DNA from: Sanderia malayensis | Lineage: Eukaryota; Cnidaria; Scyphozoa; Semaeostomeae; Pelagiidae | Length of the DNA: 64,000 nt | Direction of reading: 5' to 3' | NCBI GenBank assembly: GCA_013076295.1 | Contig: RQOL01000427.1 | Span: 1-64,000 of the forward strand | Part shown: in pieces, positions 34,448 to 46,400 of the stretch | Layout: every line of letters starts with the position of its first letter | How positions within the stretch are numbered: position 1 is the stretch's first letter | Made by a program: the position numbers and the translations under genes | The notes under the pieces: model-generated | Databases searched by the model: none | What the model was told of the DNA's origin: nothing | The model's input: only the letters and a program-made list of their open reading frames with translations

Positions 34448-34755
34448 GGATGTGTCTATCAGTATCTTCTACTTGTTCTTCTTATAACTGGTACTTCTCC
34501 AGCTAGCCATTCAATCCACTTATGTAATATGCTTCACCAATCAGAAAATATATCTAAAAGACTTGCACACATTTCATACATACTTTGAATTTCATGCTGG
34601 CTAACTCCAAAAATAACACCCCACAACAGAAGCAGTAATTTAGAGACAGACAAAAAGTTTACTGGGAGAGGAGAGAGACAATGTTTTTATCGTTTTATCT
34701 CCCCCCTTTTCTTCTCTCCCATTCCCCCTGATGCACGTGTGCACTACTGCACAAA
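34448..34755. promoter_or_regulatory. Shared divergent promoter, MEAK7-like / JmjC gene
   Basis: 308 bp separate the two start codons, which point away from each other. The interval must hold both promoters; it contains a pyrimidine-rich CTCTCCC tract but no TATA box that I can place with confidence. Confidence 0.55.
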
Positions 34756-36400
34756 ATGGCCGCTGAAATGTCAGTTCAAACAGTAGAATTGTCCCATCGT
34801 TTGAAACCGTTAGCCATACCAAGACTGGATAGTATCGACCCTGATACCTTCAGACGAGATTATTTAGAGAGCTGCAAACCTTTGATATTAACAGGCTATG
34901 CAAAGTCCTGGCCTGCTTCAAAATGGACATTGACTGATTTGAAGAATCGAGTAGGCCAAAATGTGATCAATGTCAGACGAAAAACCAACTTGGAGGAGTA
35001 TAAAATTGGTCAAAAATATGACATCGAGAAAATGAAATTTGAGGACTACATTGAGAACATTATGAGAAATAGCAAAAAAAGCAAAGGTTCATACATGGCA
35101 GTGCAAAATATCAAGCAAGCGTTTCCTCAACTGCAAGATGAGTTGCCTATACCAGAATTTGTTGGTAAAATGCATGCAGGGCCATTCCTGTGGATTGCCA
35201 AACAAGACCATTACGAGTTCTGTCATTTTGATCCTGATGATAACCTTCTTATAGTACTTAATGGGAGGAAGCGAGTTAGACTTTTTGGATGCAATTTGAA
35301 ATCAATGTATCCAAATAAACTTGGTTCAAAAGGCAGAACAATACAATCTCAAGTGTTTTGCGATGATCCAAATTTAGAAAAATATCCAGACTTTGATAAA
35401 AATCCCTGCTATGAGGTGAATATTACAGTTACAGGTGCATATTTCGGCAAAGTGGATACTTTACATTGTGAATTTTATTACAATCAAGACCATGACGAAT
35501 GTTCAGTTGAAGGGGCATTAGTAGTGGGGCAGATTATCAGAGTCCCTAATGTTCGTGCCATTCTACAGCAATGTTTGAGCCAAGGAAATGGAAGAGTAAC
35601 AGGAATTGCCAACTTTTTTTCAAATTTCTGCAGTTTAGATTTATTTTGAATCTACTTGGAATCTCTTTAGGCAACATAGGGATCACTGGAGCAGTAACAG
35701 GATGTTTTGCCCTCAAACCAGTTCACCCCTATTCAAGTTGGTCAATTCGCCCCCTAGAGATAACCGATTCGCCCTCTATTGATTTTGCTGTGTTGATCAA
35801 TTTGTCCCCAGAGAATTGACCAGGAGAATTGAGAAATATAATTAGTAGGGGGCGAAATGGTGTGAGGGAGAATTGACCAGAGATTGGGACCCCTTGCTAC
35901 AATTGCTACCCTGAACTCCTCAATATTGTTTTCTGGTTGTGATTTTAGCCCCATAGATATATTAATCCAGCTCAATGCATTTGTTTCAGTGTGTTCTTGA
36001 ATCAGGGGATTTGTTATATTTCCCTGCATTTTGGTGGCATCAAGTGACCTCGCTAGAAACAACAATATCTGTAAACATGTTCTTTGGTGATAGTGGTGAT
36101 AACAGATATCTCACAAAAATCATGAACTCTGGCCAATTCCCAGCTTTTCAGCATTGGCTTTTGAACATCATTGAACAAAACAGAAGCACAGCGCAATTTC
36201 AGAAAGTTTTGCAAAGCTTGTCTCAATCCGTTCAAGGCTTCTTACTCAAACAATGGCATGAAATACCATCACGTGAGCAACTGGATGCTTTGTTGCAATG
36301 CATTGCAAATTATTTGGAGCTTAGTGAAATACCTGAATGTGAAGATACAATCAAGAATCCACCCCCTTTAAAAATCAGAGGACTACTTTGGAGATCGTAA
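34756..36400 (+). CDS. JmjC / cupin-8 domain 2-oxoglutarate oxygenase (2 exons)
   Basis: Exon 1 is 34756-35415 (donor GAG|GTGAAT) and exon 2 is 35990-36400 (acceptor TTTGTTTCAG), giving 356 aa. The order WPASKWT, HFDPDDN, ...[22 protein letters not shown] is the cupin-8/JmjC fold of small hydroxylases such as JMJD7, KDM8 and TYW5. Iron ligands are H157, D159 and H237; a lysine after the first strand (GRKRV) may bind 2-oxoglutarate. The enzyme should hydroxylate a protein or RNA substrate using Fe(II), O2 and 2-oxoglutarate. It lacks the N-terminal extension of KDM8 and is longer than TYW5, so I give no symbol. Without splicing the frame stops at 35647. A poly(A) signal AATAAA is at 36828. Confidence 0.85.
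35738..35881. mobile_element. Possible MITE in JmjC intron
   Basis: TGGTCAATTCGCCCCCTA at the left and TAGGGGGCGAAATG ... AATTGACCA at the right are roughly inverted, with a further internal copy. Confidence 0.45.
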
Positions 36401-37131
36401 AAAGACATTTATAGTTCTGAGAATTTTTGTAGGAAGTCATATCTTTGTTCCATTGCAAGGAGAAATTTCTAAATCTGGAGGGGCTTGCAGCATTTGATCA
36501 AAATAAGGGAACCAATGACAAGTTGCCATTTCTTTGGTGGCTGTTGAATTTGTCAAATAGGAAAGTAAAGGATCATTTTGAAGAAATGCAAACCTTCATA
36601 ATCTTACTTCCATTAGGTAATATTGAAGATGATAAATTCTGATTTACAAGTCAAGGGGTTTTAATTATTTTAAATAATAATTCATTCACAACTTGCCAGT
36701 TCAGAGTATTAATAGAAATTTAAATACCATCACAATTTATTCATTGAAGTGAAAATTCTTTAAAATGAGTTTCAAAAGACTGTGAAATTATGGTTCATTT
36801 TTCATCACTTTGAATAGCAAAAACAGAAATAAAGCATAGCAAGTAGGAAGGAATTCTGTATACCATTTGTTAACAATTTTCACAACACTGCACAAAAGAT
36901 TTAATAAGTTATATATGTGTATTTCCTATTATTGGCGATACATTAAGAGATTAATGTCTGCTACTAAAAATAAGATTTTGCTCTGACAACCAAATCTCAA
37001 GATGATTCTATTTGCACTGACTGATATCAGACCGATCAATAGTCATGATGCACTAAATATGCTATATACTATTCACGCATTTGATCTCTACTGCATCAAC
37101 AACTAATTTTATGTGAGGAAACTAAGATATT
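36401..37131. other. Intergenic, convergent JmjC and UBE2J2 genes
   Basis: Contains the JmjC 3' UTR (AATAAA at 36828-36833). A 65-codon frame at 36445-36642 has no similarity I recognise and lies in the presumed UTR. Confidence 0.6.
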
Positions 37132-39911
37132 TTATCTGTGCTGGGCACCTGCTGCCTTCAGTACATAGCTTACAGTGAAACCAAATGCCAACACGCCTAG
37201 AATTATGCAAACATTTGCAATGGTTGAGCTGAGAAAGCTGTTTTCATGTGAACTGTCACTTGCTGCTGAACTTGAGTTTTCTTGTGATGAGGTTGAAGAG
37301 GTTACTTGTCTATCGTGACGTTCAGAATTCCTTGCATCAATCAATGTTTGAATGCTCTAAAACCAGAAAGGAATACAAACCATCAACAATAATGTGTGGT
37401 AAAAATACAAATACATATCAGAGTAAATATTTTTTAAAAAATCACAATATAGTGTGTGTATATACATGTGTATTGTACATACTGTCTATCTATTGTATGT
37501 ACTGTGCACATCTTTAGAATTGATAAAACAAAATTCAGAGTGTTGGTCACAGGAATTATCCTTTATTATTGAATGCTGAAATTATTGAATTTGAGCATTG
37601 AGTTATGGTAATTCAATATTACAATGTTAGATTTTGATTCTCAAATCGTATTATCTTACCTAATTTAATTAAGATAATTAAATAATCATAGTTAGATTAA
37701 AATAATCAAACTATGATTATTTTGATGTTTAAAATGTATAGGTTCACAATGATTCTAGAATGACATGGTTATGGAAACAGTGGTCACTAAAACAAAGTAC
37801 CCAAAAATAACCAATTATATTTTACCGTATTTCCTCGATTAAACGCCCCCCCCCTCGATTAAAAGCCCCCCTCGAATAAACGCCCCCTTATGCTACCAAC
37901 TTTTTCAATAAACGCCCCCCTCGATTAAACGCCCCCTCCTTGTGCAAAACCATGGCGACTTTCATTTTCTACGTTGTTGCTCGATAAAGCAAGGCTCAAC
38001 TAAACCATTTTCTCCTTTTCTGAACCCAATGACGCCTGTGATCTTGTACTTTCTAATAAACGCCCCCCTCGAATAATGGCCCCCCTCGATTAGGTGCCCC
38101 CCCAAAAAAAAGTGCCGAGATTAATAAACGCCCAGGAAATGCGATACTTACTTCAGCAATATCTGGAAATAAATCACAAAATGTGCTGTCTTTCATATTG
38201 AAATCCCATGATCTCATGGCATATTGTTTTTTCTGAAATAACAAGATGCAAACAAACTTAGTGAAGCTACAATCAAACATTGCATGGGTCTAATTTCGTC
38301 ACCAGATCAAATTAATTTTTTGCCATATATTATCTTATTATCTTTCTTGCTACGAATGATGATTTAACATAGTTAAACAAAATTTTACAAATTTCTTAAT
38401 GATTATATGTTGTATTGATAACTATCATTTTCTGAAGAACATGGCTCTCCCAGTTATTTTACATTTTATTGGATGTGTGGTAAATTCCAGAAATTGAATC
38501 TCAATGAAAGAAATACCAAAAAAATCAAACCCTGAAAACAAACCTGAAAATCACTTGTCTCAATGCTTCCAAGAGTTGGAGATTTTTCAAGCTAAAAAAT
38601 AATCAATTTGACATTTTAATTATAAGTGTTGAAGTCACAGAAAACCTTTAACATTGGATTGTAAGAAAAGTTTTGAAAGCATACCATGAAACTCAGAAGA
38701 CCAGTTAATATTGTTGATACCGACCAAGCTGGATTCCAAGTATCTGGATGAAAATCGCTGATAGATAAGCACAACCTAAAACAAACAAAATTATGATATT
38801 ACAGGCATCTGTTGAGGCATTTTGGGCAGTCATGCACAAGGTTGTCTAGCGTGTAAACACTGACGTATGAGTCTTTTCTAAAAGCTAAAACTAACCACAT
38901 ATTTGAATAATTAGTTCCCAAGCAGTAAAATGAAATGCTTCGTTCTTAAATGTTATGACTGACATGGGTTACCTTGTATTTGTTTTGAATCGTCCGTTGG
39001 GAGTTGTCATAAGTATTTTTGGTGGCTTGAATGGGAATTCTCTTGGAAATACAAGTTTACCATGGTAATAACCACCTACAACAAAATGAATCAAGCATAG
39101 ATCTTAATATACAAAATATAAATAAACAATTGGTACAATAAATGAAACATCTGGCTGATTGAACTGATTTATATCTAGCTGAACTTTGATGAACCAAACA
39201 TGTGTATCAAAGGAGAAAAAAATGCTCTACGCATTAATACCAGTCTACCAAACTTGAGTGGGAATCTTCAAGGGCAATTTGGGTATTGTGTAATCTGTTG
39301 ATATTTTCTGAAGGACACATGGGGGCTCTCTTAGGTTTATAAGGCTAGTGTACATAACTAATTAATTAAACCATTTCATACCTTCATAAGGAGACTTTTC
39401 TGGTCCAGTTATAACATAATGCCTAATCATAAAAAGACATGAGCATAAAAATCATAATGGTATCTTCGAAAGTAATTGTAAAACGCTTAATCCCTTTAAA
39501 AGGTTTCCTCAAGAAAAGACTTGTTTACAAAAATGAATTTTCAAGTGGAGGGGCTTATGCAGGGACAGCGCAGGACTTCTGCAGATTTAAGGATGACAGA
39601 TCATTTACATGAAGATCCATATCAACTTGTTTAGCTACCAAAAATCTAACCTCCTCATAAAATAAATGTGTATCTATGGAGGGCAGAAGGTCTTAAAGTG
39701 ATAGGTGGGTGGGTCAACCATAATCCTGAATTCCAGGTTGACTTTTTCTCACTCCGAAGTGGGCCTAAACTAAAAAATAGAATACTTACCATTCCAATAT
39801 ATTAGATGGGAGAGGTTCAGCAGTTATGTAGGGCACGGGATCTTTTTTAATGCGAAGGTAGTCTTGTCTCAAACGTGACGACGCTGTTGTTGACACAGAC
39901 TTTTTACTCAT
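37132..39911 (-). CDS. UBE2J2: Ubiquitin-conjugating enzyme E2 J2 (7 exons, complete)
   Basis: Exons 5' to 3': 39790-39911, 39382-39422, 38973-39075, 38685-38775, 38544-38591, 38152-38232, 37132-37356. They sum to 711 nt, 236 aa (human UBE2J2 is 259). The UBC domain opens with [16 protein letters not shown] and includes [31 protein letters not shown] and [20 protein letters not shown]; the catalytic cysteine is C91. A Ser-rich linker follows, then a C-terminal membrane anchor (about 210-228) and a short basic tail, as expected for this tail-anchored ER enzyme of ERAD (Ubc6 family). The start is set at MSKKS because the homologous part begins there; the frame is open for 50 codons upstream. 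Confidence 0.95.
37822..38148. mobile_element. MITE, TACCGTATTTCCTCGATTAAACGCC family
   Basis: A series of CTCGATTAAACGCCCCC-type blocks beginning TACCGTATTTCCTCGATTAA. It ends within about 3 bases of the UBE2J2 exon 6 donor (38151). The right end is degenerate. Confidence 0.65.
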
Positions 39912-40498
39912 TATGATGCTATTCACTTTCACTTTCGTCAAAATAATGTTGGTTTGATTTCCACGTCTATTCCTCGCAAGCACGGCAGATAGTTCCACGT
40001 AAAACGGCTCTATAAAATTGCTCGGCCTTATAATACACGCTGTACTTCCTGCTATAAGCAATCCCTATCCTTAAAATATTGTGGACTTCCAAATTAATTG
40101 AAAATTTTGCATAATTTGTCTGACAAAGTCGAAAAAGAATTGTATTTTCTTTCCCCTTCACACACAAATCGTAAGTTCAGTTTTAGTTCGGTTATGTATT
40201 TCAGGATGCACCGAAACCGATCTCGGGATTTGACTCGTTCACTTTTTCGTTTTACGACGAAGCATATCGCCGAGTGCCGACAATCGAGTTTGAGGAATGA
40301 AACTGTGAGATTGCTTTGATTGGTAACGGAATTATCCCTATTCGGGACCCAATGACCAATTTGTGTATAAAAGAAAAGCAAACAAGAATATGAATAAAAT
40401 TATTGATTATGAAATGAAGCTGAAAATGTCATTTTTGATAAATTGGAAAATATAATCTAAAATTCAACAATTATTTGCAAATGTTAGCAACAAGTGCT
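39912..40498. other. Intergenic between UBE2J2 start and PhoD-like stop
   Basis: 587 bp that must hold the UBE2J2 promoter. Open frames on both strands at 40094-40381 have no recognised similarity. Confidence 0.5.
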
Positions 40499-43400
40499 CT
40501 ATTCACGCTTTGCTTTATTTTTCTTACTAAGTTTAACAAATCCATTCTTTATTTTCACATCCAAATCTTTTAACACAGCCTTGATGAACCATCTACAGGC
40601 TATTATGGACACCCTGTTGTAAAAAGAGAGGTAGATTAGACTATTGCTGACGAGTCCTGATTGGCGTTATTGTTTTCTTGTACAAGGAGTCCAATTTATT
40701 CGGATATCGATTAATTTAACTGTTCAGTCTAATGCACGGCAGACAATGGTCTTTATATGATAGTTACTTGAGGTTACACTGTATATTTAGTGCGTGACAC
40801 GTAAAGTTATGTAACCAATATGATGGTTCGTTCACTTGGGGTTACACAGTATTTTTGTGCGTGACACGTAAAGTTGTGTAACCAATATGATGGTTCGTTG
40901 ACTGGAGGTGTTCAGTATTATGTTTGTATGTAGTAAGTATGACAACGTGAAAACCTTTAGTTAGTAAATTATAATTCCTTACCATATTGCTACAATACCA
41001 GAAACTATTGCCATGACGATAACAGAGTACCAAAACACTCGTTTCCAGTACCAATTTGGTTGCTCGATAGCAGGAGGACAAACTGCTGGATGTCTTTTCT
41101 AAAATAATAAAAAAAACATATTTCAAATTGACAAAGTTTGTATGCAGCAGTAATAAAAAGAATTTGGGTTGCCAGCCAGAATTTCTCTGCAGAGTGGGTG
41201 TAAGCTTTTTGTAGCAAGGTATTATAAAAATCTTCAACTTACTGTTTCCAAGTCATTCATTGACACAGCTGTTGAAGTAAGAATTCCACGTTCACTGTGC
41301 AATTCAAAATTGACTTTTACCTGAAACACAAAAATAACTTAACTTATTCAGAACATATTTTAATATTCATCAACACTAAATATTTTCTCTTACGTACCAG
41401 CTAGTGCACTACCCGTGTATGTCAACACAGTTGAACCTTGGACAGCCACAAGAAACAAGGTATTTTGAGTTTTACTGGGGTTCGAACCTTGTCTGTCTAA
41501 CCCCAAATCCCATGTATCTTGTTGTTGCTTTAGCACATAAAGCAGAATATTACTGTAATAATAATAATGATGATAATAATAATATAATAATAATAAGCAT
41601 AGCATGTAATGACTTTATCACATGAGTCTGGCTCAGATATTTCATATGAGAACACTATACTACAAGGTGTGTCGTGTATCTAGGCATAGATCTAGTAGCC
41701 CTCGTGCTAAAATGATAGAACAGGGTGTCTGACGTCTGAATAACTTCATTTTACAGAAAGATTACACACAAATTACATCGAAAAACAAAGTGAAGGAAAA
41801 CCACGTTCGAAAAGGCAAAATCAGGGCAGACGTGATAACTCGTAATTAGAAAAATAATTTGTCTTGAACAGTTTACGAATGCTGAGAGGTGAATTAAAAA
41901 TAGAAACGAATGCTTACTGGTTCACTTTCCCAATTGATTCTAATTATTCCAAAGTTGTTTTCTGTGATAACGCTTGATACACGATAACAAGAGGCTACAA
42001 CATTCCTGGAATGAAATTTTAACAAAGAATTAACAACTTTATTTAGTTTTTGAGAGACAAGAGTCTGATAAAATCCATGAACAAAATACTAATACATTAA
42101 AATATGCATCACTCAGTATCTTCATACACTCTGGAACCTCCAGAGCCACTTTCTAAAATAGCGAACCACTTAATATACTGCGATGTTCAACTGGCAGAGA
42201 AAGGAACTTGTGTTTTCGTTATCTTGGCAAGTAGTATCATATACCGTAATGCTTCCAAACGCCCGGGGTGCTTTTAATTTTTTTGATATTTTAGAGGAGC
42301 TTCTATTCAAGAGAGGCGCCTGAAAGAGGGAGGCGTTTATTGATAAAAATTTAATATAGGGGGCCTTTATTCGAGGGGCCGTTTAAAGAGGGGCGTTTAA
42401 TCGAAGCATTACGGTAGTTTAAGAAACGTTCCTTGCCATTATAAAAAATTTCTACGTTGGTAGCCAACGAACATACTAATAATTAACAGCATAGTTTTCA
42501 GAGTTTATTGTAATTAGGATGTTTTATATTTGTTTATGGATACATATTGAGGTAGTTCCACCCATGACATGAGAGATTTATTAATTTATAGTAAACTTAC
42601 TTAATGAACCATTTACAGAGACTATTGGGTGGTGGTAAGGAACATGTATGGGTCAGTCCACTTGAAGTAAATTCATAGAATGGATAACCTAAAATTAACA
42701 CAGCTAATTTACAATGGAATTCTTGTCACTACTGAACGGTACATTGGTGTCTATTTGCAAGGACGCATGCAAAGATGTTTGAATCAAATGATGAGGTGGA
42801 GAAATTTGACAACAGCACAACAATGGAAGAGTATCGAGAAGTATAATAGTATAATATAATTATAAAGAAAAGTACAAAGAAAAGTATAATAACAATATGA
42901 ACACTGGGTCTGAAAGGTTAATGAAAACGAAGGAAAACGATTGACAAACTTGAGAGTTTGTCAATTTGAGAGCATAGGAAACATTTACGAGCTTGTCACT
43001 AGTGAGAACTGTCACTGGTCTGGTCAGGAAAGCATTCTGCAGCTATACGACACAATACTTGGACAAGTATCAAGAAAAATTGTGTGACATAACAGACAGT
43101 AAGAAGAAACAATTAAAAATGTAGTGTATTGTGAAAAGAAATATAAAATATGGAAAGGAGAAAATTGCCAAGGGTTGAATAAAAAGCGACAGGGAAATGC
43201 AACACAACAACAATGTGATGAGCATGATAAATGAGCATGCAGATTAAAGCCATTGATGAAAGGTAAGTCAAGTTTTATAACGTGGTACTGTTGGAAACCT
43301 ATTGGTTTAATGGTCAGAACACATGAGTAAGCCATACATAGTTTTTTAGATATCTGGTCGTTTGTTTACAAATGGACTTTATAGTATTGAATCATACTAA

Positions 43401-46400
43401 GAGATAAGCGTTCGCATAGTGACATGGCTTTAATGGTTAAAGATGACGTAAAAAGAGAACTCACTTGAGAGTCCAGTCACAGATGCCATAGGGAAGCAAG
43501 GAAGATGAGCAAGAGTGCGTCAGTGAACTTGATGTTACTTCATATAATGGATAACCTATAAATGTAAAAATAAATGAATAAGGGAAAGTCCTGATGGGAA
43601 ACATCAAAGCAGCAATAAGGATGGGCCAAAGAAATGGAAAAGCAAGGCATCAGTATTGAAAATGATATAAGTAAAGGAAGATGGATGTTTTGGTGAGAAG
43701 TGAAATAAAGGACATGACACTGTGGGATACTTCCTATCTAACACGGGCTACTTGACTGACAAGAAAAAGTTAGCATAAAAAAATAGAAATAGAAAAGAAA
43801 AACAAAAGTGATGAAATTGACGGAATAGTAAGAAGATAATTGAAAAGATCGTGTGTCTATGGGATATCTGGGATATCTAATACAGGCTATTTGACCGACA
43901 AGGAAATAAGTCAACATAAACAGAAAAAATAGAAACGTAAGTAGGCAATGCAATTGACAAATGAGTAAGATGATGATTGGAAAGGTCGTAAGCTTATGTA
44001 GTTTGCCTTACTTCACTTTATTATGTAATAACAATGCAGCATTGCTGAGATGTCGTGTGTTGTTAGGTAGAAGGAATGAAATAGAAGAATATCGTACATT
44101 GATGATGTGGTGCTAAAAGGAGTAGATCATGAGTTGCTGCAAGAAGTATCATTGGCTTGATATGGCGAAAGCAATAGAACTCAAAAACAGAGCCGAAAAT
44201 CAATGAAGTACAGTAAAGATTGTTGTAGATAATTCATTGCATAATAGTTTAGAATTATTTCATACGATAACCTGACAATGGATAGGAAATGTTAGCACAA
44301 GGTATTGCAAGACGTCATGTAAAGAAAATGGTGCATGGTAAAGCATCGGAGCAATGGATTGTGTACCTTCATTTTCCACAATGAATAGCGTAAAAGAATT
44401 GGAAAATTGATACAGAATGGAGCAGATTTGAAACTGAAGAAAACGATAACATTTGTGGGAGTGAGATCGTTGAAGAGACAAAGAATAAGCTTCATTAAAA
44501 GAAGAAGTACTGAAGCAAAAGAATAACAAAAGGGAATCATGGTATAGAGATAACATGAAAAGTGGTAATATGGTAGAGCAATGCACTGTGTAGTATGAGA
44601 GCAATAGGCTGCAGCTCAAACAGTAACATGTAACAACAAAGAGAAAATTGATATAATGATATGCAACAACAATAACATATTACCTGAACTGGATGCATTC
44701 ATGCAATTAACTTCCGAGAAGTGAACATCGCCACTGATGAAGAAAACCTTCACAAAACAAAAGCAATGCCATCACCAAGAAAGCAGTGATATTTGTTCAA
44801 GTAAAGGGCGTTTATTATTCTACACAGGTCATCTGCAGGGCGTTTATTATTTTATATGGGGTCATGTGTAGGGCGTTTATTATTTTACATGGGGTCATGT
44901 GTAGGGCGTTTACTGCCAGAGATTATTAGAATTATTGTGTTTACTTACATGTTTTCGTTTTTGTGTTAGCCAGACGAGTTTATCCAAGCTCGATGGACAT
45001 CGTTGCCATTTCTCAATGAATGGAATATCAGATAAGAACTGAAAGATGAATAGAGGTATTACAGTAACAAATCATTACAAAAAGGCAAGACGAGATTTTG
45101 GGACACGACTTTTGTATTATATTGATTTTGTTCTTATTAGAATGTAGAGAGCCATGGCAAGGTGATAAAGTCGTGGAGAGTTAAAAAGGGGTGTGGGTGA
45201 AAATGGAAGACTTTGGTCATCAGATTAGAAAAATGCATTACTGGAAAAGGTCCATTAAGCCTCCGGGGTTGGTAAATTTTCGAGGTTCTAGAGAGGTGGC
45301 TTGATTGAACTCTCAAATAAGCTTAGGAAAAATGTCAGGGCAAAATAACTGCAAAATAACTTTTACGAGCTTTTATGGCTTAATAAATCACAATTACATC
45401 ATCGGCCACAATTTCAAAAAAAGAAGAAGGGGGCTTCATAGAGAGGGTGGTGAAGTTCAAATCCCCGCTTGGAAAGGAGGGATGATTAAAAAAAGGACTT
45501 GGTAGAGCTTTCAAGGTATCTTCTAGGAAGATATATTTCATCAACGTCTAACTGATTACATAGTAGACATTGATGAGGCGTTGATTAGAGTTATTGTTAG
45601 GGTTGTGTTTAATGAATGCGAAATAGGACTGCTGAAATCTGACAGAACAGCGAGAAACGTATGACAACGTTCTCCGCAAGGAACAAGACTTTTTGGTACA
45701 GCACATTGCTTTTGAATAAAAGACCATTGTTCTTCCTATTGCTTTTTCAACAAAAGACCATTGTTCTTCCTATTGTTCTCTGCGAGCAAGTAGGATCGAG
45801 TTTCTATACGCTCGTTTCTTATATGTGGGGAGTTACTGCAGCATAGGCGAGATGTTGTGTGAGATAGTAATGTATGTGGGGGAGACACTTGTACCTGCAT
45901 TCCACTGCCAACAATTGTTAATTCTGCTGATTCGTTTGCCAGTTGATTTTCAAACCAATGCCATTGCTTATCGCCAAGCAGATCACATGGGCTGGCTGGC
46001 TCATAATTACTACGAACGTCTAGCAAAATTACCTGGAAAAGCAATTGATATACGTGAGCGAGTGGATCAAAGACGGGATGTACCAAACATTTTCCATCGA
46101 GTATTTTCAAAATAGCAAGTCTGAATAACTTGTGAAAAAATCGATAATCGATGCAATAATGCGTGGAGCACGAGCATATATGTTCAATAAGAGATTTATC
46201 TTTGCGTTTTCATTTCAGATTAATTATATGATGGACGACAGCTTCTACTATACCGCGCTGTATCTTTTTTACCCCAGGACCCTAGGACCCCAGGACCCTA
46301 GGACCGATTTCGAAGATTTTCTCGTAAATGACGTGACAAAGAACATGGTTAGAGCAGTTTCAAGTCTCACTGAAATAGATGCAGTCTTATTTAATGCCCA

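Noticed and set aside
36445..36642. 65-aa gene after the JmjC stop
   Set aside because: Within the presumed 3' UTR, no similarity, no independent signals.
40842..41237. 131-codon minus-strand frame
   Set aside because: A shadow frame across PhoD-like exon 12 (40983-41098) and its introns; the real frame is the one with the membrane anchor.
45736..46110. Separate 124-aa minus-strand gene
   Set aside because: Only 45895-46032 is coding; it is exon 6 of the PhoD-like gene with matching phases.
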